From Kibdelosporangium philippinense (GTDB lineage: Bacteria; Actinomycetota; Actinomycetes; Mycobacteriales; Pseudonocardiaceae), in the NCBI RefSeq assembly GCF_021390435.2, contig NZ_JAJVCN010000002.1:1-64000 (forward strand): a DNA stretch of 64,000 nucleotides, read 5' to 3'. Positions 8,809 to 16,574 of the stretch are shown one piece after another; position 1 is the stretch's first letter; each line of letters begins with the position of its first letter. Both the position numbers and the translations under genes were made by a program. A model generated the notes under the pieces. That model made no database searches. It was not told where the DNA came from and saw only the letters and a list, made by a program, of their open reading frames with translations.

Positions 8809-9369
8809 GTGCCGGGAACGATCAGAGCCGTCCTGGTCGCTGGGGTCGTCGTGGTGTTCGCTGGGTCACTTTTCGGGCTGTGGAGCTTCAAGGTGATCGG
8901 CTACGACACGGTCAGCGGCCAGGCCACATTCGATATCAGGGGCGTCATCGGGCCGGACAAAGGTCCGCCGTGCCCCGCCGACCGACGCTATATGGACGAA
9001 CAACCCACCGGGCTGCGCGACGACGTGGTCGCCGAATTCGAGAAGATCAAGGCCGAGGCGCGCGAACAGAACGTCACGCTGTGCCTCAACGACGGCAAAC
9101 GCAGCAGCCGCCAGCAACAGGCCCAATTCGAGGACTACGTCCGGCGCTACGGCAGCGTCGAGGAAGCCAGCAAACACGTCCTTCCTGCCGGTCGTTCGAT
9201 GCACGAACTGGGCACGGCGATCGACGTCCAGCCCTTGTCGGCGGCGAGCTGGCTCGAACGCACCGCGGGTTCGTACGGCTGGTGCAGGCGTTATGAGAAC
9301 GAGCCGTGGCATTTCGAATACGACCCGAATTACCGCAATGGATGCCCGACGATGCTGCCGCATGCCTAG
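8809..9369 (+). CDS. Membrane-anchored D,D-/L,D-carboxypeptidase of the VanY/DacB (M15B) family
   Basis: The 186-residue protein has an N-terminal membrane anchor at about residues 5-27 and a peptidase M15B domain. Zinc ligands are visible in SMHELGTAIDV (the SxHxxGxAxD motif) and in PWHFEY (ExxWH-type). It should trim D-Ala or the peptide stem of peptidoglycan outside the membrane. The start is GTG 8809, about 36 bp after bpa, so it may be transcribed with that gene. It lies directly upstream of the galactan exporter genes, which fits a wall role. Confidence 0.9.
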   Translation: MPGTIRAVLVAGVVVVFAGSLFGLWSFKVIGYDTVSGQATFDIRGVIGPDKGPPCPADRRYMDEQPTGLRDDVVAEFEKIKAEAREQNVTLCLNDGKRSSRQQQAQFEDYVRRYGSVEEASKHVLPAGRSMHELGTAIDVQPLSAASWLERTAGSYGWCRRYENEPWHFEYDPNYRNGCPTMLPHA

Positions 9370-9469
9370 CGCACTTACCATGCCTTTTCATGCGCAGCAC
9401 AGGTGTGGGTGAGCCCAGTGACCGACCGGTCACCGAAGGGGTGAATGGCCGCCGGTACTCTCGGGAACC

Positions 9470-10390
9470 GTGCATGCGACGAGCACGATCGACCGTCCGA
9501 TGACGGCGGCAGAAACTCCTCTCGACAACCCCAGCCGGACCTTCGGCCGGGCGTGGGAGGACATCCGCAACGGCTTCCGCCAACGCGACCTGTGGGGCCA
9601 TCTCGGCTGGCAGGACATCAAGCAGCGCTATCGCCGCTCGGTGATCGGCCCGCTGTGGATCACGCTGAGCATGGCGGTCACCGCGACCGGTCTCGGTCTG
9701 CTGTACTCGCAGCTGCTCGGCGCGCCGATCGGGACGTTCCTGCCGTATCTGACGGTCGGTTTCATCGTCTGGCAGTTCATTCTCGGCTGCGTGACCGAAG
9801 GCACCGAGACCTTCATCGCCAACGAAGGCCTGATCAAGCACCTGCCCGCGCCGCTGTCGGTGTACGCGCTGCGCACGGTGTGGCGCCTGACCTTGATGAT
9901 GGCGCACAACCTGCTGGTCTACGTGATCGTGCTGGCGATCTTCTTCGGGGACCTGACCACGCCTGGCTACATCATCAGCACGCCAGGCCAGCCGCAGCCC
10001 GGCCTTGACTGGTCGGTCCTGATGGCCATCCCCGCGTTCTTCGTGCTCGCGATCAACGGCGTGTGGGTGGCGCTGCTGTTCGGTGTCATCTCCACCCGCT
10101 ACCGCGACATCCCGCAGGTCATCGGCGCGCTGATCAACCTGGCGTTCTTCGGCACGCCGATCGTGTGGACGCCGGACCTGCTGTCGCGCTTCGGCGGCGG
10201 TGACTGGCGCGTGCTGATCGCCGAGCTCAACCCCATCTACCACTTCCTCCAGATCATGCGCGCGCCACTGATCGGCAACACGCAGAGCTGGCACCACTGG
10301 GCAGTGGTCGGCGGGATCACGATCATCGGTTGGTTGTTGGCACTGGTGGCGATGCGCAACTACCGCGCACGCGTCCCCTACTGGGTCTGA
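9470..10390 (+). CDS. wzm: Galactan-lipid ABC exporter permease (Wzm/RfbD, Rv3783-like)
   Basis: The 306-residue ABC-2 type permease has six predicted membrane segments and the typical N-terminal amphipathic interface WGHLGWQDIKQRYRRSVIGP. With the ATPase at 10,408 it forms the flippase that moves lipid-linked galactan across the membrane in arabinogalactan synthesis. Order here is permease-ATPase-GlfT1, whereas M. tuberculosis has ATPase-GlfT1-permease. The start is GTG 9470. ATG 9500, ten codons in, is an alternative. Confidence 0.92.
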   Translation: MHATSTIDRPMTAAETPLDNPSRTFGRAWEDIRNGFRQRDLWGHLGWQDIKQRYRRSVIGPLWITLSMAVTATGLGLLYSQLLGAPIGTFLPYLTVGFIVWQFILGCVTEGTETFIANEGLIKHLPAPLSVYALRTVWRLTLMMAHNLLVYVIVLAIFFGDLTTPGYIISTPGQPQPGLDWSVLMAIPAFFVLAINGVWVALLFGVISTRYRDIPQVIGALINLAFFGTPIVWTPDLLSRFGGGDWRVLIAELNPIYHFLQIMRAPLIGNTQSWHHWAVVGGITIIGWLLALVAMRNYRARVPYWV

Positions 10391-10407
10391 GTGAGGCAGG
10401 ACAGCAC

Positions 10408-11214
10408 ATGGTCAGCATCGACGTCTGGAACGCCTCGGTCGACTTCCCGATCTTCGACGCGAAAACCCGTTCGCTGAAGAAGGCCGTACTCGGCAAGGTC
10501 GGCGGCACGATCGCGTCCGACAGCCGGATCCCGGTGATCGAGGCCCTCAAGGACATCAACCTCTCGCTCAAGGACGGCGACCGCGTCGCGCTCGTCGGCC
10601 ACAACGGCGCGGGCAAGTCCACGCTGCTGCGGTTGCTTTCCGGGATCTACGAGCCGGTCACCGGTGGGTCGAAGATCGTCGGCAAGATCGCACCGGTCTT
10701 CGACCTCGGCGTCGGGATGGACCCGGAGATCTCCGGGATCGAGAACATCATGATCCGCGGACTGTTCCTCGGCATGAGCCGCAAGCAGATGGAGTCGAAG
10801 ATCGACGACATCGCGGAGTTCAGCGAGCTGGGCGACTTCCTGCAGATGCCGCTGCGGGCGTACTCGACCGGTATGCGCGTGCGGCTCGCGCTTGGCATCG
10901 TGACCTCGATCGACCCGGAGATCCTGATCCTGGACGAGGGCATCGGCGCGGTGGACGCGGCGTTCATGGACAAGGCCCGCGAACGGCTGACCGACCTGGT
11001 GAAGCGCTCCGGTCTGCTGGTGTTCGCGTCGCACTCGGACGATCTGCTGATGGAGCTGTGCACGTCGGCGATCTGGATGGACGGCGGCCGGATGAAGATG
11101 CAAGGCAGCCTGCGTGAGGTGCTGACGGCCTACAAGGGCCGAGATCCATACGAGTACATGAGCCCGGAGATGCTCGAGCGGCTCGGTGTGACCGCTGGTG
11201 GCGATTCACGATGA
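10408..11214 (+). CDS. wzt: Galactan-lipid ABC exporter ATPase (Wzt/RfbE, Rv3781-like)
   Basis: The 268-residue ABC ATPase has Walker A GHNGAGKST, signature YSTGMRVRLAL, Walker B EILILDEGIGAVD and the H-loop FASHSDD. It resembles polysaccharide-exporting Wzt proteins but lacks a long C-terminal carbohydrate-binding domain, as does Rv3781. The ATG at 10,408 follows the permease stop by 17 nt, with AGGCAGGA upstream. Its stop overlaps the glfT1 start (ATGA), so the three genes are translationally coupled. Confidence 0.94.
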   Translation: MVSIDVWNASVDFPIFDAKTRSLKKAVLGKVGGTIASDSRIPVIEALKDINLSLKDGDRVALVGHNGAGKSTLLRLLSGIYEPVTGGSKIVGKIAPVFDLGVGMDPEISGIENIMIRGLFLGMSRKQMESKIDDIAEFSELGDFLQMPLRAYSTGMRVRLALGIVTSIDPEILILDEGIGAVDAAFMDKARERLTDLVKRSGLLVFASHSDDLLMELCTSAIWMDGGRMKMQGSLREVLTAYKGRDPYEYMSPEMLERLGVTAGGDSR

Positions 11215-12110
11215 CGAAAGCTCTGGGGCCGGACTCCGTTGTCGCTGTCGTCGTCACGCGGCACCGGCGTGAACTGCTCGTCGACTCGCTGAAGATCCTC
11301 GGTGCGCAGACGCGCCCGCCGGACCACCTGATCGTGGTCGACAACGGGCCGGACCAGCCGGTCGAAGACCTGGTCAACGCGGCCGCGGTGCCGTCGACCT
11401 ATCTCGCGTCGCACCGCAACCTCGGTGGCGCCGGTGGTTTCGCGCTGGGCATCCTGCACGCGCTCGCGATGGGCGCCGAGTGGGTGTGGCTGGCTGACGA
11501 CGACGGCAGGCCCGCGGACGAGAACGTGCTCGAGGTCCTGCTGAGCGAGGCCAAACGGCGTGGGCTCGCGGAGATCTCGCCGATGGTCACGAACATCAAC
11601 ACCCCGGACACGCTGGCGTTCCCGCTGCGCCGCGGCCTGACCTGGAAGCGGCACACCTCCGAGCTTGGCACGGATTTCCTGCCAGGCATCGCTTCGCTGT
11701 TCAACGGCGCCTTGTTCCGTGCGTCCACTTTGGACGTCATTGGCGTGCCGGACTACCGCTTGTTCGTGCGTGGCGACGAGGTCGAGGTGCACCGCAGGCT
11801 GGTGCGTTCCGGTTTGCCGTTCGGCACGTCGTTGCGCGTGTCGTACCTGCACCCGGACGGGTCGGACGAGTTCAAGCCGATGCTCGGCGGCCGGTTCCAC
11901 GCGCAGGACCCGGACAACGAGATCAAGCGGTACTACACGTACCGCAACCGTGGATACATCTTGTCCCGCCCGGGAATGCGCAAGATCGGCGCCCTTGAGG
12001 TCCTGCGGTTCGGCCTGTACTTCCTGACCGTGCGCAAGGACCCCAAGGCGTTCCTGCAGTGGCTCAAGCTCGTCCGCCAGGGCCAACGCGAACACTTCTT
12101 CCGCTACTGA
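11211..12110 (+). CDS. glfT1: Galactofuranosyltransferase GlfT1
   Basis: The 299-residue GT2 enzyme has the nucleotide-sugar motif WLADDDGRP and the acceptor-side FVRGDEVEVHRR block. In mycobacteria GlfT1 adds the first two galactofuranose residues to the rhamnosyl-GlcNAc-decaprenyl linker, using UDP-Galf made by Glf (21.3-22.5 kb here). Placement directly after the exporter ATPase, with an ATGA overlap, matches the M. tuberculosis arrangement Rv3781-Rv3782. Its last 47 bp overlap the 3' end of the convergent lanthionine synthetase gene. Confidence 0.93.
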   Translation: MTKALGPDSVVAVVVTRHRRELLVDSLKILGAQTRPPDHLIVVDNGPDQPVEDLVNAAAVPSTYLASHRNLGGAGGFALGILHALAMGAEWVWLADDDGRPADENVLEVLLSEAKRRGLAEISPMVTNINTPDTLAFPLRRGLTWKRHTSELGTDFLPGIASLFNGALFRASTLDVIGVPDYRLFVRGDEVEVHRRLVRSGLPFGTSLRVSYLHPDGSDEFKPMLGGRFHAQDPDNEIKRYYTYRNRGYILSRPGMRKIGALEVLRFGLYFLTVRKDPKAFLQWLKLVRQGQREHFFRY

Positions 12111-14652
12111 CGCTTTCCAGGCCGAACACGGCGAGTGCGGTGTTGTCACTCAGAAAAGGCAACAGCTGCACTCCGTCCAAAGCGGACGCGAGCGCGAGCA
12201 GCACCCCGGCGCTGCCGGTTGCGACGTCCATCGACAGCCGGAACAGGTGCGTACCAGGGAATGCCACATGACCCTGGTACGGCACCGCGTGCAGCGCCAG
12301 CCACTCCAGATGCTGATCAAGGGCCCGTGAGGCGTGTGGGTCCGGATCGCGCCGCAAACCGGCGGCCAGCGCGCCGATCAGGCCCGCACGGCCGAGCATC
12401 AGCCCTGGCTGGATCACGAACTCGGCCAGCAGCGCGCGCCGCAACTTCGGTAGCTCACTGGCCACGGACGCGCCAGGCCACGCGGTCAGCAGTTCCTCCA
12501 TCGCGATCGCGATGCCCGCGCTGCCGACCTCCAGGTATGGCAACGTGTTCTGCCGGTCGCGAACCTGCAATGAGCCGTCCGGTGTCCGTGCGCATTCCAT
12601 CAGGTCGCGACGTATTGCCAGGTCAGCGTGGTCGAGCCAGCCGCGGTCCCTGGTGCGTTCGAAGAGCCGCAGGAACAGCAGCGCCGGGCCGGACCAGCCG
12701 TGCATCAGGCCGGCGCGCCCGCGTTTCGGCAGGGCCGCGTTCTCCAGCATCGCGGTGAGCTTGCCGCCGATCTCGATCGCGTGCCACAGGTGCCCGGCGT
12801 CCTGCCTGCTGGTCGCGAGATGCAGCAGGTTGAGCCCGACCCCGGCCAGTCCCGCGCGCAAGCTGTGGCACGTGATGGACGCCAGTTGTGGTTCGACCTT
12901 CTCGATCAGCCGGTCGGCGTCGTCGTGGTAGCCGAAGTTGTCCAGTACGTGGATGGCGCCGTGCGCGCCGTCCCAGAACCCTGCTGTCGCAGGGGGTTGC
13001 TTGCGTACGGCGTCGATGAGCCACTTCTCGTGTGCTGGGAACCGGCCGAAGCCACTGACGTCCAACACGTGCAGCACACCTGCTGCGCCGTAACCGAACC
13101 CGGTGCCGCCGTTGGCGAATTGCTGGATATCGCCGGGGAAAAGGCGATCCGTGCGGTGTGGTGTCGCGCTGGCGAGCACACCGTCGGCAATGGACCTGCG
13201 GACCGACGTCCAGTTGATGTCGGGCTGGTCCAACGGGGTGCGCCTGCGGGCTGAGCGTGCCGATCGCGGGCGCAGCTCGGCGAGGACTTCTTCGAGGTAG
13301 CCCAGCGGCAGGTCGAACCGCTTGCGAACCTGGCGGACGAAGTCGGCGAGCTTGTCCGGTTCGAGGTCGAGCGCCATCGTCATCGGCAGGAACATCCACA
13401 ACCGCAACACCGCGAAGGCGTAACGGTCGACTTCGTATCCGCTGCGGTCGGCGGGCGCGCGGAATCCTGGTGTGCCGCCGCTTGGCCTGCGCCGGTCCAC
13501 CGCGGCGAAGGACAGCTCGAAGTCCACAAGGGACACTGAATCGTCGTCGTCGACGATGATGTTGCGGTCGTTGAGATCGCCGTACACCAGGCCGCGGCGA
13601 TGGATGCCGGCGAGGACCCGTTCCACTCTGGCCAGTAGCACGAGCACTCGTTCGACGTATCGGTTGAGGTCGGTCTTGGTCAGATCCCGTTGTGTCAGCG
13701 GGTAGTTGCGGGCGAGCCAGCGGCTGAGCGGCACGCCGGGCATCGGGCTGATCAGCAGGACTTCGTTGCCTGACACCGAGATCCGGCCTTGCAGATCTGG
13801 GGTACCGGGCACGCCTGCGAGCCGGATCAGTGTCCTGGCTTCACGGTCGAGCCTGGTCACCGCATCGGTGCCGTCCGGGTCGAGGCCGGTGTGCGGACGT
13901 GCTTCCTTGAGTACGTACTGGCGGCCGTCGGATCGGCGGCTCGCGAGGTACACGCCGCCCGCGTTGGTCTGCTGCAGGACCTTCAACACCTGGTACCGGC
14001 CGACCTCGCCTGGTTGCTGTGCGTTGACGTGCGGCTTGAGAAATTCGGGCAATTCGAGCCAACCAGGCAGGCCAACTGGCTCAGGTACAACTTCACCGTC
14101 CGGCCGCTCGATGGCCGGTATCAGCGCACCCCTTGAATTGGTGATCATACGTTCGACAAATCCGCCATAGCGCACGTAAAGCGGACCGTCGGCATAGCGC
14201 AAGTCGCCAGGGATATGCGGTCCTCGGACGCCGTCCAGTTGGCCGTTCAGGTCTTCGAGAACGCTTTTCAGATCGTGCTCGCCGGTCGGGTAAATCGTGA
14301 TCAATTTTCCACTGACGGACCGATCAGCGTACTTCGCGTTACGATTTGCGTAAATTCGGGGCGAGCGCAGGAATTTGAACGGCAGCCGGGCGGCGACACA
14401 GTACGGACGGACCACTTCGAGCACTCTCGCGGCATCCGCGCCGGTCGCGGACACGTGCACCTTCCACCCCTGCATCGGCAGGTTGACGCCGTCATGCAGA
14501 CAGACGTGCCAATCGCCTCGATCGAATCGGCGCCAGCCGGACGCGCAACCGGAAAGTGAACTGACCCAGCTTTCCAGCGTCTCGATTCCGTAACCATCGG
14601 CGTCGTAGAAGTAACGATCCGCGAAACAGAACGCCTCATAACGCAGATCCAT
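12064..14652 (-). CDS. Class III lanthionine synthetase LanKC
   Basis: The 862-residue protein has the three domains of a class III lanthipeptide synthetase. They are an N-terminal phospho-Ser/Thr lyase (residues 1-210, starting MDLRYEAFCF), a kinase (about 220-480; Lys249 in VLKE, GDLNDRN at 358-364, DFE at 377-379) and a C-terminal LanC-like cyclase. The cyclase lacks the Cys/His zinc ligands (LMHGWSGP instead of a CHG site), which separates class III from class IV. It would phosphorylate Ser/Thr of a precursor, eliminate, and close (methyl)lanthionine or labionin rings. The ATG at 14,652 has GGGGAGG 11 nt upstream. No transporter or protease of its own is adjacent. Confidence 0.92.
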   Translation of the reverse strand: MDLRYEAFCFADRYFYDADGYGIETLESWVSSLSGCASGWRRFDRGDWHVCLHDGVNLPMQGWKVHVSATGADAARVLEVVRPYCVAARLPFKFLRSPRIYANRNAKYADRSVSGKLITIYPTGEHDLKSVLEDLNGQLDGVRGPHIPGDLRYADGPLYVRYGGFVERMITNSRGALIPAIERPDGEVVPEPVGLPGWLELPEFLKPHVNAQQPGEVGRYQVLKVLQQTNAGGVYLASRRSDGRQYVLKEARPHTGLDPDGTDAVTRLDREARTLIRLAGVPGTPDLQGRISVSGNEVLLISPMPGVPLSRWLARNYPLTQRDLTKTDLNRYVERVLVLLARVERVLAGIHRRGLVYGDLNDRNIIVDDDDSVSLVDFELSFAAVDRRRPSGGTPGFRAPADRSGYEVDRYAFAVLRLWMFLPMTMALDLEPDKLADFVRQVRKRFDLPLGYLEEVLAELRPRSARSARRRTPLDQPDINWTSVRRSIADGVLASATPHRTDRLFPGDIQQFANGGTGFGYGAAGVLHVLDVSGFGRFPAHEKWLIDAVRKQPPATAGFWDGAHGAIHVLDNFGYHDDADRLIEKVEPQLASITCHSLRAGLAGVGLNLLHLATSRQDAGHLWHAIEIGGKLTAMLENAALPKRGRAGLMHGWSGPALLFLRLFERTRDRGWLDHADLAIRRDLMECARTPDGSLQVRDRQNTLPYLEVGSAGIAIAMEELLTAWPGASVASELPKLRRALLAEFVIQPGLMLGRAGLIGALAAGLRRDPDPHASRALDQHLEWLALHAVPYQGHVAFPGTHLFRLSMDVATGSAGVLLALASALDGVQLLPFLSDNTALAVFGLESVSSGRSVRVGPGGRA

Positions 14653-14810
14653 GCCGGCAAGCGCCTCCCCAAATCCCATTCCGCCATTCGCGCCCGAGTA
14701 GGAAATAATTTCCGCACGAAACCAACGAGAGGTCGATCCGCCGTTCGAGGGTTCACACTGCCAATTAGACGACTGCCCGCATTGGTTACCGCCGAGTATC
14801 CGAGAGCGTT

Positions 14811-14827
14811 CCGTCAAAAAATGACGG
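14811..14827. terminator. Short hairpin in the lanKC upstream region
   Basis: CCGTCA/TGACGG enclose an A5 loop (T-rich on the minus strand). It lies 160 bp upstream of the lanKC start inside the roughly 300-bp gap before the divergent small ORF. A 32-residue minus-strand frame in this gap (ATG near 14,882) has no leader-like features, and otherwise I see nothing else there. Confidence 0.35.
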
Positions 14828-14956
14828 AAAACACCCGATCGCCGCGCCCCGCTCCGCCGTATGCAGCATTGCCGCACAGTCCATCACGGACTATCACTGG
14901 TTACCTAGAGTAGCGGATCTACCGAGAGTGTGTCGCCTGATGAGAGGTTCACCCTA

Positions 14957-15031
14957 ATGAAGCTTGACACCGGCATTAGTGTCCTTGACGTGCATCGCAT
15001 GTTCCCGATCACCCCGCCACCCGCCGCTTAG
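14957..15031 (+). CDS. Possible 24-residue peptide, divergent from lanKC (candidate RiPP precursor)
   Basis: A short frame encodes a 24-residue peptide. Its middle reads GISVLDVHRM and its end MFPITPPPAA. GAGAGG lies 8 nt before the ATG, an unusually good ribosome site. The block SVLDVH loosely resembles the ILELQ-type leader motif of class III lanthipeptide precursors, and the frame lies just upstream of lanKC on the other strand. Against this, the tail has one Thr and no Ser or Cys, so it could not form a lanthionine ring. It may instead be a leader peptide or chance. A longer form from GTG 14,930 is possible. Confidence 0.4.
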   Translation: MKLDTGISVLDVHRMFPITPPPAA

Positions 15032-15219
15032 GTCGTGTTTCGACTGTCCCGGTCGATGAGAGCCTGCCCCGGCCGGAGGCCGGAATAGGGGATACAGCGG
15101 GGCGGTTCCTGGCGTCGCCGCGGCGACGCCGCGAATACTGGTTGTCTTTGGGCGTTGCCGCGGTGGCGTCAGGGGCCGTATCCGGCCCGGCTATCGCGAC
15201 CCGGGCAGTCGAAACACGA
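15032..15219. repeat. 188-bp imperfect inverted repeat (long hairpin)
   Basis: The outer arms (TCGTGTTTCGACTG at 15,032-15,045 and its complement at 15,206-15,219) continue inward with a few mismatches. A second paired block, 15,110-15,130 with 15,151-15,171, flanks a 20-nt centre. It starts right after the stop codon of the 24-residue frame. It could be a MITE-like insertion or a structured transcript end. The gap from there to the EamA start (15,220-15,316) shows no gene. Confidence 0.7.
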
Positions 15220-15316
15220 GCTAGCGGGGCCGAGCTGAATCACGCGCGGATGGATTCCGCGCGCGGTGAAACATGCCTGATCGCCCCGCAGACGAACAGC
15301 ATCTGTTCCTTCTGCG

Positions 15317-16249
15317 TTGGAGCGTTTTACCTTGTCCACAAAGGTGTTTCTGATCTTTGCCGGTGTCCTGTGGGGAACCGGCGGCTTGAGCGGCGCGTTG
15401 CTGCACAACCTCACCGGCCTGCACCCCCTCGCCGTCGCCGCGTACCGCTTGCTCATCGGAGGCGTTGTCGCGACGGCATTTTTGCCCACACAGATCCGAC
15501 GAATCCGGTTCACCAGAGTGGTGATCCGAAGGCTGCTGAGCGTCGGTGTGTTGTTGGCGATCTTCCAGGCCAGTTACTTCGGTGGTGTGGCTATGACTTC
15601 GGTCAGTCTCGCCACATTGGTCACGATCGGCAGCTCGCCGGTGATCATCGCGGTGATCGGAGCAGTTCGATCCCGGCGGCTACCGAGTGCCAGGACGATG
15701 GTGTGCATTGGGTTGGCGTTGGCTGGACTGGCGCTGCTGGCCGGGATGCCGTCCACCCGGGACACTTGGCAGACGGCGTCAGGGATCTTGTTGTGCCTCG
15801 TGGCGGCTTCGGGATTCGCGGCTTTTACCGTGATCAACCGGGTTCCGGTGCTCGCCGCCGGTCCGACGATCTCGTTGGGTCTGTTGGTCGGCGGAGTCGT
15901 GTTGCTGCCCTTCGGCTTGTCGCTGGGAATGGCTTTGCCTTGGCGGGCCGATGTTTTGATGACAGTGTTGTTCCTGGCTTTGGTGCCTACCGCCCTGGCT
16001 TATGGCTTGTATTTGCGGGCTTTGCGTGGGGCGAGTGCGGTGGCCGCGGCACTCTCGGCTGTGCTTGAACCCCTGACCGCGACTGTCTTGTCGGTGTTGT
16101 TCTTCGACGAGTCACTGAGGTTGGTTGGTGCTCTTGGCGGCTTGCTGCTCGGGGTCGCGCTGGTCGTGAACTATTCCGCCGAGAGCGGATCTGCTCAGGG
16201 TGAACCCGCGTTGCCGGGGCCGCGCCGCGGTGCTGGAGTGGAATCATGA
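15317..16249 (+). CDS. EamA/DMT-family transporter
   Basis: The 310-residue protein has ten predicted membrane helices in two EamA repeats. The first begins FLIFAGVLWGTGGLSG. The second includes TALAYGLYLRALRGASAVAAALSAVLEP, the most conserved motif of the family, split here at residues near 235-262. Members export amino acids, nucleosides or other small metabolites, and the substrate is unknown. The TTG at 15,317 is the best start, and a TTG at 15,332 is an alternative. The stop overlaps the next gene by ATGA. Confidence 0.88.
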   Translation: MERFTLSTKVFLIFAGVLWGTGGLSGALLHNLTGLHPLAVAAYRLLIGGVVATAFLPTQIRRIRFTRVVIRRLLSVGVLLAIFQASYFGGVAMTSVSLATLVTIGSSPVIIAVIGAVRSRRLPSARTMVCIGLALAGLALLAGMPSTRDTWQTASGILLCLVAASGFAAFTVINRVPVLAAGPTISLGLLVGGVVLLPFGLSLGMALPWRADVLMTVLFLALVPTALAYGLYLRALRGASAVAAALSAVLEPLTATVLSVLFFDESLRLVGALGGLLLGVALVVNYSAESGSAQGEPALPGPRRGAGVES

Positions 16250-16518
16250 CCGAGCCCAAGAAGAACGCCCTCGTGCTGCACCTCGTCAGCGGCGGGGAGC
16301 CTCTGGTGTACGCCCTGTCCGTGGCGGCTGCGAAGGATCTGGCTGGTCGGCTGCAGACCTTGATGAACTCGGGTGGGGTGGACGCTCCTGAGCTTGAGGA
16401 CGGCTCCCGGGTGACCGTCAACTTCGCGCACGTCGCCACCGCGCATTTCGACGAGCTGCCGCCCTTGTCCCAGGTCTATGGCAGCGCGGCCAAGAGCGGC
16501 CGCGGGTTCCGAGGCTGA
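16246..16518 (+). CDS. Small conserved cytoplasmic protein, function unknown
   Basis: The 90-residue soluble protein has the pattern LVLHLVSGGEPLVYALSVAA, a helix, then GSRVTVNFAHVATAHFDEL. It looks like a small alpha/beta domain that ends in a flexible Gly-rich tail. It has no signal peptide or membrane segment. Its start overlaps the stop of the EamA gene (ATGA), so the two are co-translated. I do not recognise the family. Confidence 0.7.
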   Translation: MTEPKKNALVLHLVSGGEPLVYALSVAAAKDLAGRLQTLMNSGGVDAPELEDGSRVTVNFAHVATAHFDELPPLSQVYGSAAKSGRGFRG

Positions 16519-16523
16519 AAAAC

Positions 16524-16571
16524 CCTCGTGAGTGGTTAGCCGTGTTAGAACCCGCCTAACCACTCACGAGG
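16524..16571. repeat. GTGAGTGG palindrome, member 2; bidirectional terminator
   Basis: A 16-bp perfect stem (CCTCGTGAGTGGTTAG at 16,524-16,539 with 16,556-16,571) lies between the small protein gene and convergent glfT2. Arm sequence and loop length match the copy at 6,867-6,916. Confidence 0.85.
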
Positions 16572-16574
16572 AAT

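Noticed and set aside
9470..11214. Exporter genes as the lanthipeptide transporter
   Set aside because: Wzm/Wzt-type sequences and coupling to glfT1 assign them to galactan export.
14653..14956. A 32-residue minus-strand frame (ATG near 14,882) as lanthipeptide precursor
   Set aside because: It has two Cys and several Ser/Thr but no leader-type motif and no ribosome site, and it overlaps a hairpin.
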